From JAKPNF01 sp031556275 (GTDB lineage: Bacteria > Verrucomicrobiota > Verrucomicrobiia > Opitutales > JAKPNF01): 6,205 bases of DNA. Numbering within the stretch: position 1 is the stretch's first letter; every line of letters starts with the position of its first letter. The stretch is taken from assembly GCA_031556275.1 (NCBI GenBank), contig JAVBTG010000092.1:1-6205 (forward strand), written 5' to 3'. Positions 6,023 through 6,205 of the stretch are shown piece by piece. Position numbers and translations under genes: made by a program. The notes under the pieces were generated by a model. It made no database searches. It was given only the letters and a program-made list of their open reading frames with translations, and was not told the DNA's origin.

Positions 6023-6205
6023 TTAACGGCGGCGGCGAACCGCGGCGGCCAGCGCGAGCAACCCGAGCAAGCCCGCGCACGCGGAAGGCTCCGGGATCAG
6101 GCTGATGTCGGCGAACAGCGTTTCAAGCCCGCTGACGTTGCGCCATTCATAGTCAACCTGGTAGCCGGCCTGCAGGTTTTTCGTCGTGTAGATCATATCC
6201 GCCTG
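6023..6205 (-). CDS. PEP-CTERM sorting-domain protein, C-terminal end only (5' part beyond window)
   Basis: The minus strand is open from the window edge to a TAA (complement of 6023-6025), giving 60 C-terminal residues. The last 26 or so form a PEP-CTERM signal: ISLIPEPSACAG, then a hydrophobic segment LLGLLALAAAV, then RRRR and stop. In the family, this tail directs exported proteins to the inner membrane, where an exosortase cleaves near PEP, usually in organisms that make exopolysaccharide. The passenger domain is mostly outside the window. The visible part (YTTKNLQAGYQVDYEWRNVS) resembles the end of a secreted beta-rich domain but I do not recognise it. It converges on rbr, with the bidirectional terminator between. 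The exosortase gene is not in this window. It was found by reading the sequence; with no start codon in view it is partial. Confidence 0.85.
   Translation of the reverse strand, partial: QADMIYTTKNLQAGYQVDYEWRNVSGLETLFADISLIPEPSACAGLLGLLALAAAVRRRR

Noticed and set aside
1..6205. tRNA, rRNA, riboswitch, insertion sequence or attachment sites
   Set aside because: No cloverleaf, transposase motif, flanking duplications or conserved aptamer was seen; intergenic gaps are short and explained by terminators and promoters.

Overview
The window reads as a GC-rich piece of a chromosome from the Verrucomicrobiota or a nearby PVC lineage, probably an anaerobic or microaerophilic host-associated member. 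The strongest lineage clue is a C-terminal PEP-CTERM tail (PEPSA, a short hydrophobic stretch, then RRRR and stop) on the minus strand at the right edge, a style common in Verrucomicrobiota. Other clues are a PerR-rubrerythrin pair, typical of peroxide defence in anaerobes, and near-absence of Shine-Dalgarno sequences. The lineage is inferred from these traits, not proven.

Left region (1-2397, plus strand): the last third of a biodegradative arginine (Orn/Lys/Arg family) decarboxylase, followed 46 bp later by an APC-superfamily basic amino acid/polyamine antiporter resembling ArcD. Together they would decarboxylate an imported basic amino acid and export the polyamine product, consuming a cytoplasmic proton each turn. 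The antiporter carries an uninterrupted 51-residue Thr/Ala tract in a loop predicted to be periplasmic. This is the most unusual thing in the window.

Middle (2398-4827): a 23-bp perfect inverted repeat acts as a shared terminator between the antiporter and a convergent meso-diaminopimelate dehydrogenase gene (ddh, minus strand, cell-wall/lysine precursor synthesis). A 246-bp divergent intergenic region, holding two short palindromes, separates ddh from a Gfo/Idh/MocA family oxidoreductase of unknown substrate on the plus strand, which ends at another hairpin.

Right region (4828-6205): an AT-rich promoter with a candidate PerR operator precedes perR, which keeps the residues of a peroxide-sensing PerR. 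A rubrerythrin follows 38 bp downstream, likely in the same operon. A bidirectional hairpin terminator then separates it from the convergent 3' end of the PEP-CTERM protein gene, which runs off the window edge.

I found no tRNA, rRNA, CRISPR array, insertion sequence or phage gene. Most of the window is ordinary housekeeping and stress metabolism.
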